In this document: positions 55,401-62,776 of the stretch, piece by piece
How positions within the stretch are numbered: position 1 is the first letter of the stretch
How the letters are laid out: every line of letters begins with the position of its first letter
Origin: Blastomonas sp. SL216
Lineage (GTDB): Bacteria > Pseudomonadota > Alphaproteobacteria > Sphingomonadales > Sphingomonadaceae
Reading direction: 5' to 3'
Length of the DNA: 64,000 bases
Assembly (NCBI GenBank): GCA_026625625.1
Contig: CP113055.1
Coordinates: 560,501-624,500, forward strand
Program-made: the position numbers and the translations under genes
The notes under the pieces: model-generated
The model's database searches: none
What the model was told of the DNA's origin: nothing
Seen by the model: the letters and a program-made list of their open reading frames with translations, nothing else

Positions 55401-55670
55401 TCAGCGGTCGCGCAGTTTCTCGATTTCAAGGCTGAGGTCGCTCGACTGGCGCTGATCGGTGATGACACGCTCCAGCACTTGGACGCGCTCCTTCAGCGCA
55501 CGGACGTCCTCGCGCAGACGCTGGGTCTCGGCGGTATCAACCGGAACGGCCAGCGTTTCCTTGCCTGTGCCGTCTTCCAATATGCCGTGCTTGGCGCGGT
55601 AACGGGTCTTCAGCACGTTGGCGACCATCACGATCAGCACTATGCCGATCACCATTTCAAACGGGTTCAT
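55401..55670 (-). CDS. Small membrane/coiled-coil protein of the psp array (copy 4)
   Basis: The 89-aa protein has an N-terminal helix (MVIGIVLIVMVANVLKTRYR), then AKHGILEDGTGK, which echoes the AKHGYPLED of copy 1. A coiled coil follows (LREDVRALKERVQVLERVITD), and the C-terminus ends LSLEIEKLRDR. The L-E-R-V-I-T-D segment matches PspB's V-E-R-I-I-S-A-D. It is probably an inner-membrane protein with a cytoplasmic coiled coil. Gap to the previous gene is 28 bp. Confidence 0.75.
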   Translation of the reverse strand: MNPFEMVIGIVLIVMVANVLKTRYRAKHGILEDGTGKETLAVPVDTAETQRLREDVRALKERVQVLERVITDQRQSSDLSLEIEKLRDR

Positions 55671-55698
55671 CTGCGTTTTCCTTCAACGTCTCTCTTGT

Positions 55699-55959
55699 TC
55701 AGCTCAGCTGCTTGGTGCGCAGATCCTCGATCTGCTGGGCCAGGTCGTCGCGGCCGCGACCGTCAGTGATGATGCGCTCCAGCGTGCGGACCCGCTGTTC
55801 CAGCTTGTCGTTGACCGGTGGACGTTCCAGTGCGCGGGCCTTGGTCAGCTCGATTTCCAGTTCCAACGTCTTGCGCTTGTGGTGGGTCCAGATGGCCAGC
55901 CCGCCAATGGCGAACGGTGCAATCGGGATGAGAGCGAAGATAAAGTCGAAGTCGAACAT
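55699..55959 (-). CDS. Small membrane/coiled-coil protein of the psp array (copy 3)
   Basis: The 86-aa protein has an N-terminal membrane helix (IFALIPIAPFAIGGLAIW), a short basic stretch HHKRK, and a coiled coil with EQRVRTLERIITDGRGRDDLAQQIEDLRTK. The L-E-R-I-I-T-D and L-x-x-Q-I-E-x-L-R elements match the neighbouring copies. No catalytic motif is present. The start has a good ribosome site on the minus strand (GGGG a few bases upstream). Confidence 0.75.
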   Translation of the reverse strand: MFDFDFIFALIPIAPFAIGGLAIWTHHKRKTLELEIELTKARALERPPVNDKLEQRVRTLERIITDGRGRDDLAQQIEDLRTKQLS

Positions 55960-55984
55960 GGATGTGCCCCCAGGAGTAAAAGTG

Positions 55985-56311
55985 TCAGTTAGCCCGCTTG
56001 TCGCGCAGGGCCTCGATTTCGTGCGTCAGGCGGTGCGCGTCATCGGTGACGATGCGTTCGACATTGCCCAGACGGTCCTTGATCGATCCCAGTTCGGCGC
56101 GCAGCTGCGCATTTTCCTGGCTCAGCAGCTTGATCCGCTCGACCGATTCCTGATCGGTCTTGGGATAGACCGGCTTGCCCCAGCTGTTTTCCAGCGGATA
56201 GCCGTTCCTGATCCGCATCCAGGTGGTGAGTACCCAGCCTGCGGTGATCGCGATGAACGGGATCGCAAGGGCGGGCGCAAGCGCTTGTATCATTGCAACC
56301 TTGTCCATCAC
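55985..56311 (-). CDS. Small membrane/coiled-coil protein of the psp array (copy 2)
   Basis: The 108-aa protein has an N-terminal membrane helix (LAIPFIAITAGWVLTTWMR), then RNGYPLENSWGKPVYPK, a clear duplicate of the corresponding part of copy 1 (W-V-[IL]-T-T-W-[IM]-R-x-[RK]-[HN]-G-Y-P-L-E). A coiled coil follows (RIKLLSQENAQLRAELGSIKD), then NVERIVTD and HRLTHEIEALRDK. It overlaps copy 1 by 4 bp, so the two are translationally coupled. Confidence 0.8.
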   Translation of the reverse strand: MMDKVAMIQALAPALAIPFIAITAGWVLTTWMRIRNGYPLENSWGKPVYPKTDQESVERIKLLSQENAQLRAELGSIKDRLGNVERIVTDDAHRLTHEIEALRDKRAN

Positions 56312-56628
56312 GCGGGGTCCTTTTCGATGCGCAGGCGTTCGATTTCATCGGCCAGCCGGACGCTGGAACTGTTGGCGTCGGTGGCAATGCGTTCCAGCAC
56401 TGCGATCCGCTCTTCCAGTCTTCCGATCTTGCCGACCAGTTGCTCGTTTTCATTGGTGAGCAGCGATATTTTTCGATCAGCGTCGGGATCGCTTCGTTCA
56501 ATGACTTTGCCAGTCCACTGATCTTCCAGCGGATACCCATGCTTGGCCCGGATCCAGGTCGTGATGACCCAGGCACCCATGGACAGCATGATGATCGAAA
56601 GGACGAAACCCGGTCCACCCCAGCTCAT
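56308..56628 (-). CDS. Small membrane/coiled-coil protein of the psp array (copy 1)
   Basis: The 106-aa protein has an N-terminal membrane helix (FVLSIIMLSMGAWVITTWIR), the segment AKHGYPLEDQW, a coiled coil (KISLLTNENEQLVGKIGRLEERIAVLERIATD) and a C-terminal RLADEIERLRIEK. The end of PspC reads RLADEIESLR, almost identical. It follows pspC by 39 bp. I infer an inner-membrane protein that could contact PspA, PspB or PspC through the coiled coil. No experimental function is known to me. Confidence 0.8.
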   Translation of the reverse strand: MSWGGPGFVLSIIMLSMGAWVITTWIRAKHGYPLEDQWTGKVIERSDPDADRKISLLTNENEQLVGKIGRLEERIAVLERIATDANSSSVRLADEIERLRIEKDPA

Positions 56629-56667
56629 GATATTCTCCTGATACCTTGTTGTTTTAGGTGCCGCGTG

Positions 56668-57075
56668 TCAGCGCAGGCTTTCGATCTCGTCGGCCAGCCG
56701 CGTGTTCTTGGCGGTGTAGAACAGCTCCACATCAGCCAGGCGACGGTCGATTTCGCGGAACCGGGCCTTGACGTCGCGGGCGGTGCGGGTCGGGGACTGG
56801 CGCACACCCTGCCAGAATTTCTGGTCCTGATCGTCGGTATAGAGGTGCGAAGGCTTTTTCTCGGCGAACATGCCCATCAGGAAATAGCCCACCAGCGCCC
56901 AGCCGGTCATCAGCGTGACGAGAACGGTGGCAACGCGGATCCAGACCACATCGATACCGGTATAGTCGGCGATTCCGGCGCACACGCCCATGAACTTGCC
57001 GTTCTGCTTGTCGCGATAGAACTTGGTCTTGCGCGGGGCAGGGGCGTCATATTTGTACTTGTCCAGCCGGCTCAT
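56668..57075 (-). CDS. pspC: Envelope stress response protein PspC
   Basis: The 135-aa protein has the PspC domain: FYRDKQNGKFMGVCAGIADYTGIDVVWIRVATVLVTLMTGWALVGYFLM, with a G-x-C-x-G-I-A-x-Y motif and membrane helix. An extended C-terminal region follows with a helical stretch and the end NTRLADEIESLR. That tail is not part of the usual PspC domain but is shared with the downstream small proteins. In E. coli PspC with PspB senses inner-membrane stress and binds PspA. The start overlaps the pspB stop by 4 bp. Confidence 0.92.
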   Translation of the reverse strand: MSRLDKYKYDAPAPRKTKFYRDKQNGKFMGVCAGIADYTGIDVVWIRVATVLVTLMTGWALVGYFLMGMFAEKKPSHLYTDDQDQKFWQGVRQSPTRTARDVKARFREIDRRLADVELFYTAKNTRLADEIESLR

Positions 57076-57374
57076 TTCCTCACCCTTTCCTTCAGCATGC
57101 GCTCGACCTGCTCCAGGCCGTAGTCGTCTTGGTCATCAGAGCTGGTCAGCCGCGCCGGGCGCCAGTCAGGATTGTCGGCCGAAATGATCCGCTCGACGGT
57201 GTCCATGCGATCATCCAGGCGGCGTGCCATCGCATGCAGTTCTTCCAGCAGCGTTTCGTCCGACGTCGTCAGCGTCGCTGCGGTCTTCCATTTGGTTATG
57301 TAGTGAAAGATCAGCCACGGCAGCCCGATGAACAGCATGCCGACGACGAAGATGGGGACCAGAATGTCTTCCAT
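57072..57374 (-). CDS. pspB: Envelope stress response protein PspB
   Basis: The 100-aa protein has an N-terminal membrane helix (ILVPIFVVGMLFIGLPWLIF), the H-Y-x-T-K-W element, and a coiled-coil region ARRLDDRMDTVERIISADNPDWR. The last part matches PspB's usual I-L-D-x-E-x-P-x-W-R. The C-terminal extension (about 25 residues) is longer than in E. coli PspB. PspB and PspC transmit membrane stress to PspA. The gene lies 4 bp after pspA. Confidence 0.9.
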   Translation of the reverse strand: MEDILVPIFVVGMLFIGLPWLIFHYITKWKTAATLTTSDETLLEELHAMARRLDDRMDTVERIISADNPDWRPARLTSSDDQDDYGLEQVERMLKERVRK

Positions 57375-57378
57375 TGTC

Positions 57379-58065
57379 TCAACCCTCCTTCTTCAGCGCG
57401 CGCTTCATGGCTTCGAGCTCCTCGTCCACCTTGTCGCTATCGGCCAGGGCGGCGAATTCGTCGTCCAGGCTGCGCTGGCCCAGCACCTTGCGCTCGTCCT
57501 CGGCCATGCCCAGTGCATCGGCGCGGCCTTCGGCCATGTCGACGCGGCGCTCGAGCAGGTCGAAGCGGCTGAATGCCTCGCGGACCTTGTCGCCATTGTA
57601 CATGGTGCGCAGCTTGACGCGGTTTTCGGCGCTTTCCAGGCGGCTCATGATGTTGTTCTGGCGCATCCGGGCCTCGCGCAGCTTGGCCTGCAGCTTGGCG
57701 ATATCCTGTTCCGAAGCGCGCAGCGCATCATCCAGCACCGCGATTTCGACATTGAGCTGATCGGCCATATCGGCAGCCTTTTTCTTTTCCAGCAGCGCGG
57801 CGCGGGCCAGGTCTTCGCGGTTCTTGGACAGCGCCAGTTCGGCCTTTTCGGTCCAGTCCGCCTGAAGCTGCTCCAGCTTGCTGACGTGCCGCTTCATTTC
57901 CTTCTGGTCCGCGATGGTGCGGGCGGCAGAGGCGCGGACTTCGACCAGCGTCTCTTCCATTTCCAGGATGATCATGCGGATCATCTTTGCCGGGTCTTCG
58001 GCCTTGTCGAGCAGTTCGGTAACATTCGCTGCGATGATGTCGCGGGTGCGAGAGAAAATTCCCAT
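57379..58065 (-). CDS. pspA: Phage shock protein PspA
   Basis: The 228-aa protein is PspA/IM30: MGIFSRTRDIIAANVTELLDKAEDPAKMI at the N-terminus (amphipathic membrane-binding helix) followed by a long coiled coil to the end. The E-D-P-x-K-M-I region is diagnostic. PspA stabilises damaged inner membrane and, when stress is absent, binds and inhibits PspF. From the ATG at 58065 the length is normal. A strong hairpin lies upstream, after the 66-aa gene. Confidence 0.95.
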   Translation of the reverse strand: MGIFSRTRDIIAANVTELLDKAEDPAKMIRMIILEMEETLVEVRASAARTIADQKEMKRHVSKLEQLQADWTEKAELALSKNREDLARAALLEKKKAADMADQLNVEIAVLDDALRASEQDIAKLQAKLREARMRQNNIMSRLESAENRVKLRTMYNGDKVREAFSRFDLLERRVDMAEGRADALGMAEDERKVLGQRSLDDEFAALADSDKVDEELEAMKRALKKEG

Positions 58066-58145
58066 GGCCAAAACTCCGTTTCGTAAATTCAGGCGGACTG
58101 GATCCTTGTCCACCTTACCCCCTTTTGCAGTTCAGTGGAAAGTGA

Positions 58146-58186
58146 TTGGCCGGGACGGGGCAAGGGGGGGTAAGCGTCCCGGCCAA
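58146..58186 (-). other. 12-bp perfect inverted repeat between the first psp gene and pspA
   Basis: TTGGCCGGGACG (58146-58157) and CGTCCCGGCCAA (58175-58186) form a very stable hairpin with a 17-base C/T-rich loop on the transcript. It begins 5 bases after the stop codon of the 66-aa gene. No T-run follows, so it is more likely an attenuator, processing or mRNA-stability element than a full terminator. Confidence 0.6.
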
Positions 58187-58191
58187 ATCCG

Positions 58192-58392
58192 TCAGGCAAG
58201 GTACCGGACGGAAACGATGGAGCGAGCATCTCCGTTGTGGTGAACGGGCGAGGCGGCGGCCTCGATGCTGGCAAAGGCGGTCAGAAACAGCGTGGTGATC
58301 AGCGCCAGCGCGGCGACCGTGGTGACCAGCGTGGACTTGAGGACATTGTCCTGATCCTGGCTGTTCGCGTTCGAAGCATTGGTGGTTTTCAC
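58192..58392 (-). CDS. Small membrane protein, first gene of the psp operon
   Basis: From a GTG at 58392 (GGGAGA 6 bases upstream) the product is 66 aa. It has a polar N-terminus rich in Asn, Gln and Asp, one hydrophobic helix (STLVTTVAALALITTLFLTAF), and a short tail with HHNGDARSIVSVRYLA. I do not recognise it. It is placed directly behind the sigma-54 promoter and before pspA, so it should be strongly stress-induced. The frame is open upstream with an ATG at 58455, but that ATG overlaps the promoter. Confidence 0.65.
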   Translation of the reverse strand: MKTTNASNANSQDQDNVLKSTLVTTVAALALITTLFLTAFASIEAAASPVHHNGDARSIVSVRYLA

Positions 58393-58438
58393 TGTCTTTC
58401 TCCCTAGAACCGCTTTGTGTCGGTGTTGTCCCATGCAT

Positions 58439-58454
58439 TGCAGAGAGCGTGCCA
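58439..58454 (-). promoter_or_regulatory. Sigma-54 promoter of the psp operon
   Basis: The minus strand reads TGGCACG-CTCT-CTGCA, which matches the consensus TGGCACG-N4-TTGCA at all but one base, with exact GG and GC spacing. The predicted transcription start is near 58428, 36 bases before the GTG of the 66-aa gene. pspF, a sigma-54 activator, is transcribed in the opposite direction just beyond. Confidence 0.88.
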
Positions 58455-58472
58455 AACTGAAAAACCATTATA

Positions 58473-58485
58473 TATCAAGTGTTTG
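58473..58485. promoter_or_regulatory. IHF binding site in the psp/pspF control region
   Basis: TATCAA-GTGT-TTG matches the IHF consensus WATCAA-N4-TTR exactly. It lies about 20 bp upstream of the sigma-54 promoter and between it and pspF, where IHF would bend DNA to bring the activator to the polymerase. The flanking sequence is AT-rich. Confidence 0.7.
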
Positions 58486-58554
58486 GAAAATTCGATGAAC
58501 GCGACCGTTGGTTAGGATTGCCATGAGTTGGGATTTTGCACTATCTCTTGGCGC

Positions 58555-59613
58555 ATGGAACGGGGCAGTCAGTTCATCGGGGAGTCGGGGGCGTTTCTGG
58601 ACGCGGTCGAACGCGCCAGCCGCGCGGCGATGCTCAACCGTCCGGTGCTGGTCATCGGCGAGCGCGGGACGGGCAAGGAGCTGATCGCAGAGCGCCTGCA
58701 TCGCCTGTCCTCGCGATGGGACGGCCCGCTGATCACCTTGAACTGCGCCGCATTGCCCGAAACGCTGATCGAAGCCGAATTGTTCGGCCACGAGGCAGGC
58801 GCGTTTACCGGCGCGACCCGTGCACGCCAGGGCCGGTTCGAGGAAGCCGATGGCGGCACGCTGTTCCTCGACGAACTGGCGACATTGAGCATGGGCGCGC
58901 AGGAGCGCCTGCTGCGCGCGGTCGAATATGGCGAGGTGACGCGCATCGGCTCCTCGCGCTCGATCAAGGTCGATGTGCGCATCGTCGCGGCGACCAACGA
59001 GCATCTGCCCGATCTGGTCGACAATGGCCGCTTCCGCGCCGACCTTCTCGACCGGCTGTCCTTTGAGGTTGTCACACTGCCGCCGCTGCGCGCGCGCGAA
59101 GGCGACGTCATGGTGCTGGCCGATTTCTTCGGGCGGCGCATGGCGGCCGAGCTCGATTGGGACCGCTGGCCCGGTTTCGGGGTGATGGCGACCGATGCGA
59201 TGAAGCGGCACAGCTGGCCCGGCAATGTCCGCGAGTTGCGCAATGTCGTCGAACGCGCGGTCTATCGCTGGGACGATTTCGAGCGCCCGGTCGATCATAT
59301 CGTGTTCGATCCTTTCGAATCGCCGTGGAAACCGAGGGCCGCGGCGCGCTCTTCGGCGCAGGCCGACGCCTCGCCGTGCGACGAGGTGATCGATGCCGCG
59401 CTGTCCGATCCCGGCGTGCGTGCGACGCTCGACCAGACGATGAACTTCGATGCAGTCGACGATCTTCGCGGTGCCGTCGACGCGCATGAAAAGCGCATCC
59501 TTCAGGCAGCTCTGGCCCGCCACCGCTACAACCAGCGCCAGACCGCCAAGGCGCTGGGCCTCAGCTATGACCAGCTGCGCCATTGCCTGAAAAAGCACGA
59601 TTTGCTGGGGTGA
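58555..59613 (+). CDS. pspF: Sigma-54-dependent activator PspF
   Basis: The 352-aa protein is a bare AAA+ sigma-54 activator without an N-terminal sensor domain, like PspF. Motifs are LVIGERGTGKELIAERLH (Walker A), the sigma-54 contact loop EAGAFTGATRARQGR (GAFTGA), DGGTLFLDELATLS (Walker B) and the Fis-type C-terminal helix-turn-helix NQRQTAKALGLSYDQLRHCLKKH. The start at 58555 (MERGSQFIGESGAFLDAVERAS) is the expected N-terminus. It should drive the divergent psp promoter and be inhibited by PspA. roxA follows 41 bp downstream. Confidence 0.93.
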   Translation: MERGSQFIGESGAFLDAVERASRAAMLNRPVLVIGERGTGKELIAERLHRLSSRWDGPLITLNCAALPETLIEAELFGHEAGAFTGATRARQGRFEEADGGTLFLDELATLSMGAQERLLRAVEYGEVTRIGSSRSIKVDVRIVAATNEHLPDLVDNGRFRADLLDRLSFEVVTLPPLRAREGDVMVLADFFGRRMAAELDWDRWPGFGVMATDAMKRHSWPGNVRELRNVVERAVYRWDDFERPVDHIVFDPFESPWKPRAAARSSAQADASPCDEVIDAALSDPGVRATLDQTMNFDAVDDLRGAVDAHEKRILQAALARHRYNQRQTAKALGLSYDQLRHCLKKHDLLG

Positions 59614-59654
59614 AAAGGCTGGACGTCAGCGCGTGCGGCTGAAATGGGGAGCGG

Positions 59655-60794
59655 ATGAAACTTGCCCGCTTCGATCCCGCCGCCTTCCTCGCCAGCCACT
59701 GGCAGCAGGCCGCTTTGCAAATTCGCAATCCCTGGGATGCATGGCAATGTCCGATCGAGCCTGACGAACTGGCGGGGCTGGCCTGCGAGCCGGAGGTGGA
59801 ATCGCGGCTGGTCGAGCAGTCCGGCCCGGAAATCTGGGCTTTGGAGCAGGGTCCGTTCGATGCGGAACGCTTTGCCGCACTCGGCGCGAAGCCCTGGACG
59901 CTGCTGGTGCAGGCTGTCGATCATCATGTGCCCGAGGTCGCCCAACTGCTTTCGCAGTTTCGCTTCATCCCCAATTGGCGGATCGATGATGTCATGGTCA
60001 GCTTTGCCAGCACCGGCGGCGGGGTGGGGCCGCATTTCGATCAATATGACGTCTTCCTCATCCAGGGACGCGGGCACAGGCGCTGGCGCATCGGGCAGCG
60101 ATGCGATGACACTACCCCATTGCGCGCGCACGCGGATTTGAAGCTGCTGGCGGACTTCGAAGAGCGGGCGGTGTACGATCTAGGCCCGGGTGACATCCTC
60201 TATGTGCCGCCTGGCGTGGCGCATGATGGGGTCGCGCTGGACGATGACTGCATGACGCTGTCGATCGGCTTTCGTGCGCCGTCGCGCGCGGAGCTGATCA
60301 CAGGCTGGAGCGACCATGTGCTCGACGAACTCGGCGAAGATGATCGCTATGGCGACCCCATGTTACCGTTACAAGACCAGCCCGGAGAGATCACGGAAGC
60401 GGCTCTGGCGAGGTTGCAAGCCATGGTGCTCGAAAGACTGGCCGATCGCGCCGGATTCGCCCGCTGGTTCGCCGCTTTCAACAGTGCGCCCAAATATCCG
60501 GACATGGATTGGAGCTCTGAAGAGCCTTTGACCCTCGAAGAAGTGCGGGAGGCTGCTCAGGGTGGGACGGTACTTCGCAACTTTGCAAGTCGTTTCGTTT
60601 TTGTCCGTGAGAACGACGCTGTGCTGCTGTTTGTCGATGGCGAGATGCGCGAATGCCGCGGGCCTGCTGCGCGATTTGCCGAGGCACTGTGTGCGAAGCA
60701 TGAGATTGCGCTGGGCGAGATCGATGACGATATGCTTGCGTTATTGCTCGACCTCGCCAATCGCGGGGCGATTGCCTTTGCGGGCGAGGATTGA
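59655..60794 (+). CDS. roxA: JmjC-type ribosomal oxygenase (RoxA/YcfD family)
   Basis: The 379-aa protein matches the cupin-fold ribosomal-protein hydroxylases. WRIDDVMVSFASTGGGVGPHFDQYDVFLIQ carries the H-x-D iron-binding pair, and DILYVPPGVAHDGVA the distal His. RRWRIGQ between them is the usual segment. The known member hydroxylates an Arg in ribosomal protein L16 using Fe(II) and 2-oxoglutarate. The winged-helix C-terminus is present. The start has GGGGAGCGG upstream. Two copies of the dispersed TTGCRAAN pair lie within this gene. Confidence 0.9.
   Translation: MKLARFDPAAFLASHWQQAALQIRNPWDAWQCPIEPDELAGLACEPEVESRLVEQSGPEIWALEQGPFDAERFAALGAKPWTLLVQAVDHHVPEVAQLLSQFRFIPNWRIDDVMVSFASTGGGVGPHFDQYDVFLIQGRGHRRWRIGQRCDDTTPLRAHADLKLLADFEERAVYDLGPGDILYVPPGVAHDGVALDDDCMTLSIGFRAPSRAELITGWSDHVLDELGEDDRYGDPMLPLQDQPGEITEAALARLQAMVLERLADRAGFARWFAAFNSAPKYPDMDWSSEEPLTLEEVREAAQGGTVLRNFASRFVFVRENDAVLLFVDGEMRECRGPAARFAEALCAKHEIALGEIDDDMLALLLDLANRGAIAFAGED
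59713..59728 (-). repeat. Dispersed octamer pair TTGCGAAT-TTGCAAAG
   Basis: Copy of the (TTGCRAAN)x2 motif near the start of roxA, on the strand opposite to the gene. Confidence 0.5.
60573..60588 (-). repeat. Dispersed octamer pair TTGCAAAG-TTGCGAAG
   Basis: Copy of the (TTGCRAAN)x2 motif near the end of roxA, on the strand opposite to the gene, a full match. Confidence 0.6.
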
Positions 60795-60803
60795 GCGACG
60801 CAG

Positions 60804-61346
60804 CTAGCGTATGTCTACGCAGCGCCACTGGCCGGGATCCAGGTCTTGCAGCGTCCAGTCGCCCACCTGCCAGCGCACCAGCCGCAGCGTCGGAAAGCCG
60901 ACAGCTGCGGTCATGCGACGCACCTGACGGTTCCTGCCCTCGCGCAAGGTCAGAGCGATCCAGCCGTCGGGTACGCTCTTGCGGAAGCGCACCGGCGGGT
61001 CGCGCGGCCATAGATCCGGCTCGGCCAGGCGCTGGGCGAGGGCTGGGCGCGTGATGCCGTCCTTGAGCAGCACGCCGCTTCGCAACTTTGCAAGCGCCTC
61101 TTCGGTGATGCTGCCTTCGACCTGGGTCCAATAGGTCTTGGGCAGCTTGTGCCGGGGATCGGCGATGCGGGCCTGCAACCGCCCGTCATCGGTGAGCAGC
61201 ACCAGCCCTTCGCTGTCCTGATCGAGCCTCCCTGCCGGGTAGACGCCGGGCACATCGATAAAATCGGCGAGCGTCGGCCGCGATCCATCGCCGCTGAACT
61301 GGCAGATCACGCCATAGGGTTTGTTGAACAGGATCAGCCGGGGCAA
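60804..61346 (-). CDS. rluE: rRNA pseudouridine synthase RluE-like (RsuA/RluB/E/F family)
   Basis: From the TTG at 61346 the product is 180 aa. It starts LPRLILFNKPYGVICQFSGDGSRPTLADFI and has the catalytic motif PAGRLDQDSEGLVLLTDDG, with the Asp of G-R-L-D. KLPKTYWTQVEGSITEEAL and LREGRNRQVRRMTAAVGFPTLRL follow. E. coli RluE modifies U2457 of 23S rRNA. No S4 domain is present, as expected for RluE. The only ATG in the frame is at 61445, inside the divergent gene's leader; TTG is my preferred but uncertain start. It is convergent with roxA (9-bp gap). Confidence 0.9.
   Translation of the reverse strand: MPRLILFNKPYGVICQFSGDGSRPTLADFIDVPGVYPAGRLDQDSEGLVLLTDDGRLQARIADPRHKLPKTYWTQVEGSITEEALAKLRSGVLLKDGITRPALAQRLAEPDLWPRDPPVRFRKSVPDGWIALTLREGRNRQVRRMTAAVGFPTLRLVRWQVGDWTLQDLDPGQWRCVDIR
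61078..61093 (-). repeat. Dispersed octamer pair TTGCAAAG-TTGCGAAG
   Basis: Copy of the (TTGCRAAN)x2 motif in rluE, on the coding strand, identical to the copy at 60573. Confidence 0.6.
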
Positions 61347-61443
61347 GGGAAGGACACTTTCTGCGCGCCATGGGTGGCATTGTCGTGCAAGGCTTGGCAC
61401 AGGGGAGCATCGAACAACAACCCCAATAGAGAGAGGCCCGAAC

Positions 61444-62577
61444 ATGACGCTTCCGTCAACCTATCTGCAGATGATCTCCACCGTCAGCGCCGAAGGCGAA
61501 CTGGTGATGGAACTTGCCGAAAAGCCGATGCCCGAGCTGGGCGACGACGATGTGCTGGTCCGGGTCGAGGCGACTCCGATCAACCCGTCCGACCAGGGCG
61601 TGATGTTCGGTTGGGCCAGCATGGGCCAGGCCACGAGCGCAGGCGAAGGCAAGCAGACGAAGCTGTCCGCTCCCGTCTCGCCGCAGGGCATGGGCGTGAT
61701 GAAGGCGCGCATCGGCCAGGCGCTGACCGTGGGTAATGAAGGCGCGGGCACCGTCGTCGCCGCCGGGGCGGGTGATTATGCGCAAAGCCTGATGGGCAAG
61801 GTCGTCGCGGTGATGGGTGGCGGCATGTATGCCGAATATCGCAAGGCCCCGGCGATGATGTGCCTGGTGCTGAAGGATGGCCACACCGCGCGCGATGGCG
61901 CTTCGTGCTTCGTCAACCCGCTGACCGCGCTGTCGATGGTCGAGACGATGCGGATGGAAGGCCACAGTGCGCTGGTCCACACCGCTGCGGCGTCGAACCT
62001 GGGCCAGATGCTGAACCGCATCTGCGCGGCCGATGGCGTCGAACTGGTCAATGTCGTGCGCAAGCCCGAACAGGCCGATCTGCTGCGCGGCATAGGCGCG
62101 AAGCATATCATCGATTCGAGCAGCGACACCTTCATGGCCGACCTGACGGACGCGATCCACGCCACCGGCGCGACGCTGGCCTTTGACGCGACGGGTGGCG
62201 GCAACCTTGCCTCGAACATCCTGACCGCAATGGAAGGTGCCGCTGCGCGCACGCCCGGCGCTTACAGCATCTATGGTTCGGTCCATCACAAGCAGGTGTA
62301 TCTGTACGGCGGCCTCGATACGTCGCCGACCGTGCTGAGCCGTGGCTATGGCATGGCCTGGGGCGTGGGCGGCTGGCTGCTCCCCAATTTCCTCGCCAAG
62401 GCAGGCGCGGAAGTTGCGATGCGGTTGCGCGCCCGGGTGGCCGATGAGCTCAAGACCACCTTTGCAAGCCATTATACCGACGAGCTTTCGCTGGGAGAGG
62501 CGCTGCAGGCCGATGTCGTCAAGCGCTATTATGCCAAGGCAACGGGCGAAAAGTTCCTGATCTGCCCGCAGAAATAA
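61444..62577 (+). CDS. Zinc-binding-type (MDR) dehydrogenase/quinone oxidoreductase-like protein
   Basis: The 377-aa protein has the medium-chain dehydrogenase fold: an N-terminal GroES-like domain (VLVRVEATPINPSDQGVMFG, then VGNEGAGTVVAAG) and a Rossmann nucleotide-binding domain (SALVHTAAASNLGQMLNRICAADGVELVNVVR). The catalytic-zinc Cys/His set is not obvious, so it is probably a zinc-free quinone-reductase-like enzyme using NAD(P)H; the substrate is unknown. It is divergent from rluE. A terminator-like hairpin follows. Confidence 0.85.
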   Translation: MTLPSTYLQMISTVSAEGELVMELAEKPMPELGDDDVLVRVEATPINPSDQGVMFGWASMGQATSAGEGKQTKLSAPVSPQGMGVMKARIGQALTVGNEGAGTVVAAGAGDYAQSLMGKVVAVMGGGMYAEYRKAPAMMCLVLKDGHTARDGASCFVNPLTALSMVETMRMEGHSALVHTAAASNLGQMLNRICAADGVELVNVVRKPEQADLLRGIGAKHIIDSSSDTFMADLTDAIHATGATLAFDATGGGNLASNILTAMEGAAARTPGAYSIYGSVHHKQVYLYGGLDTSPTVLSRGYGMAWGVGGWLLPNFLAKAGAEVAMRLRARVADELKTTFASHYTDELSLGEALQADVVKRYYAKATGEKFLICPQK

Positions 62578-62586
62578 GCGCTTTTC

Positions 62587-62630
62587 GGGTGGGCGGGCAG
62601 GGGATCGTTCCTTGCGCGCCCGCCCGCATT
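62587..62630 (+). terminator. GC-rich hairpin after the MDR dehydrogenase gene
   Basis: GGGCGGGC (62591-62598) and GCCCGCCC (62618-62625) pair perfectly, extended by further G-C pairs, and GCATTTCC follows. The T-run is weak, so it is a likely but not strong terminator. Confidence 0.5.
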
Positions 62631-62776
62631 TCCCATATCGCATGGACGACGCAGGTGTTCACCCAACCCTGCTGCAAGATGAACAAGCTTCCCACGGACC
62701 GTTCAGTTTCACTCCCTTAAATATGAACATAACGGATGGCGAATCGGCGCTGTCCCGGTCTCTAGGGAGACAGATT

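Noticed and set aside
58146-58186. Full rho-independent terminator after the 66-aa psp gene
   Set aside because: The stem is strong but no T-run follows on the transcribed strand, and pspA and later genes lie downstream without another recognised promoter.
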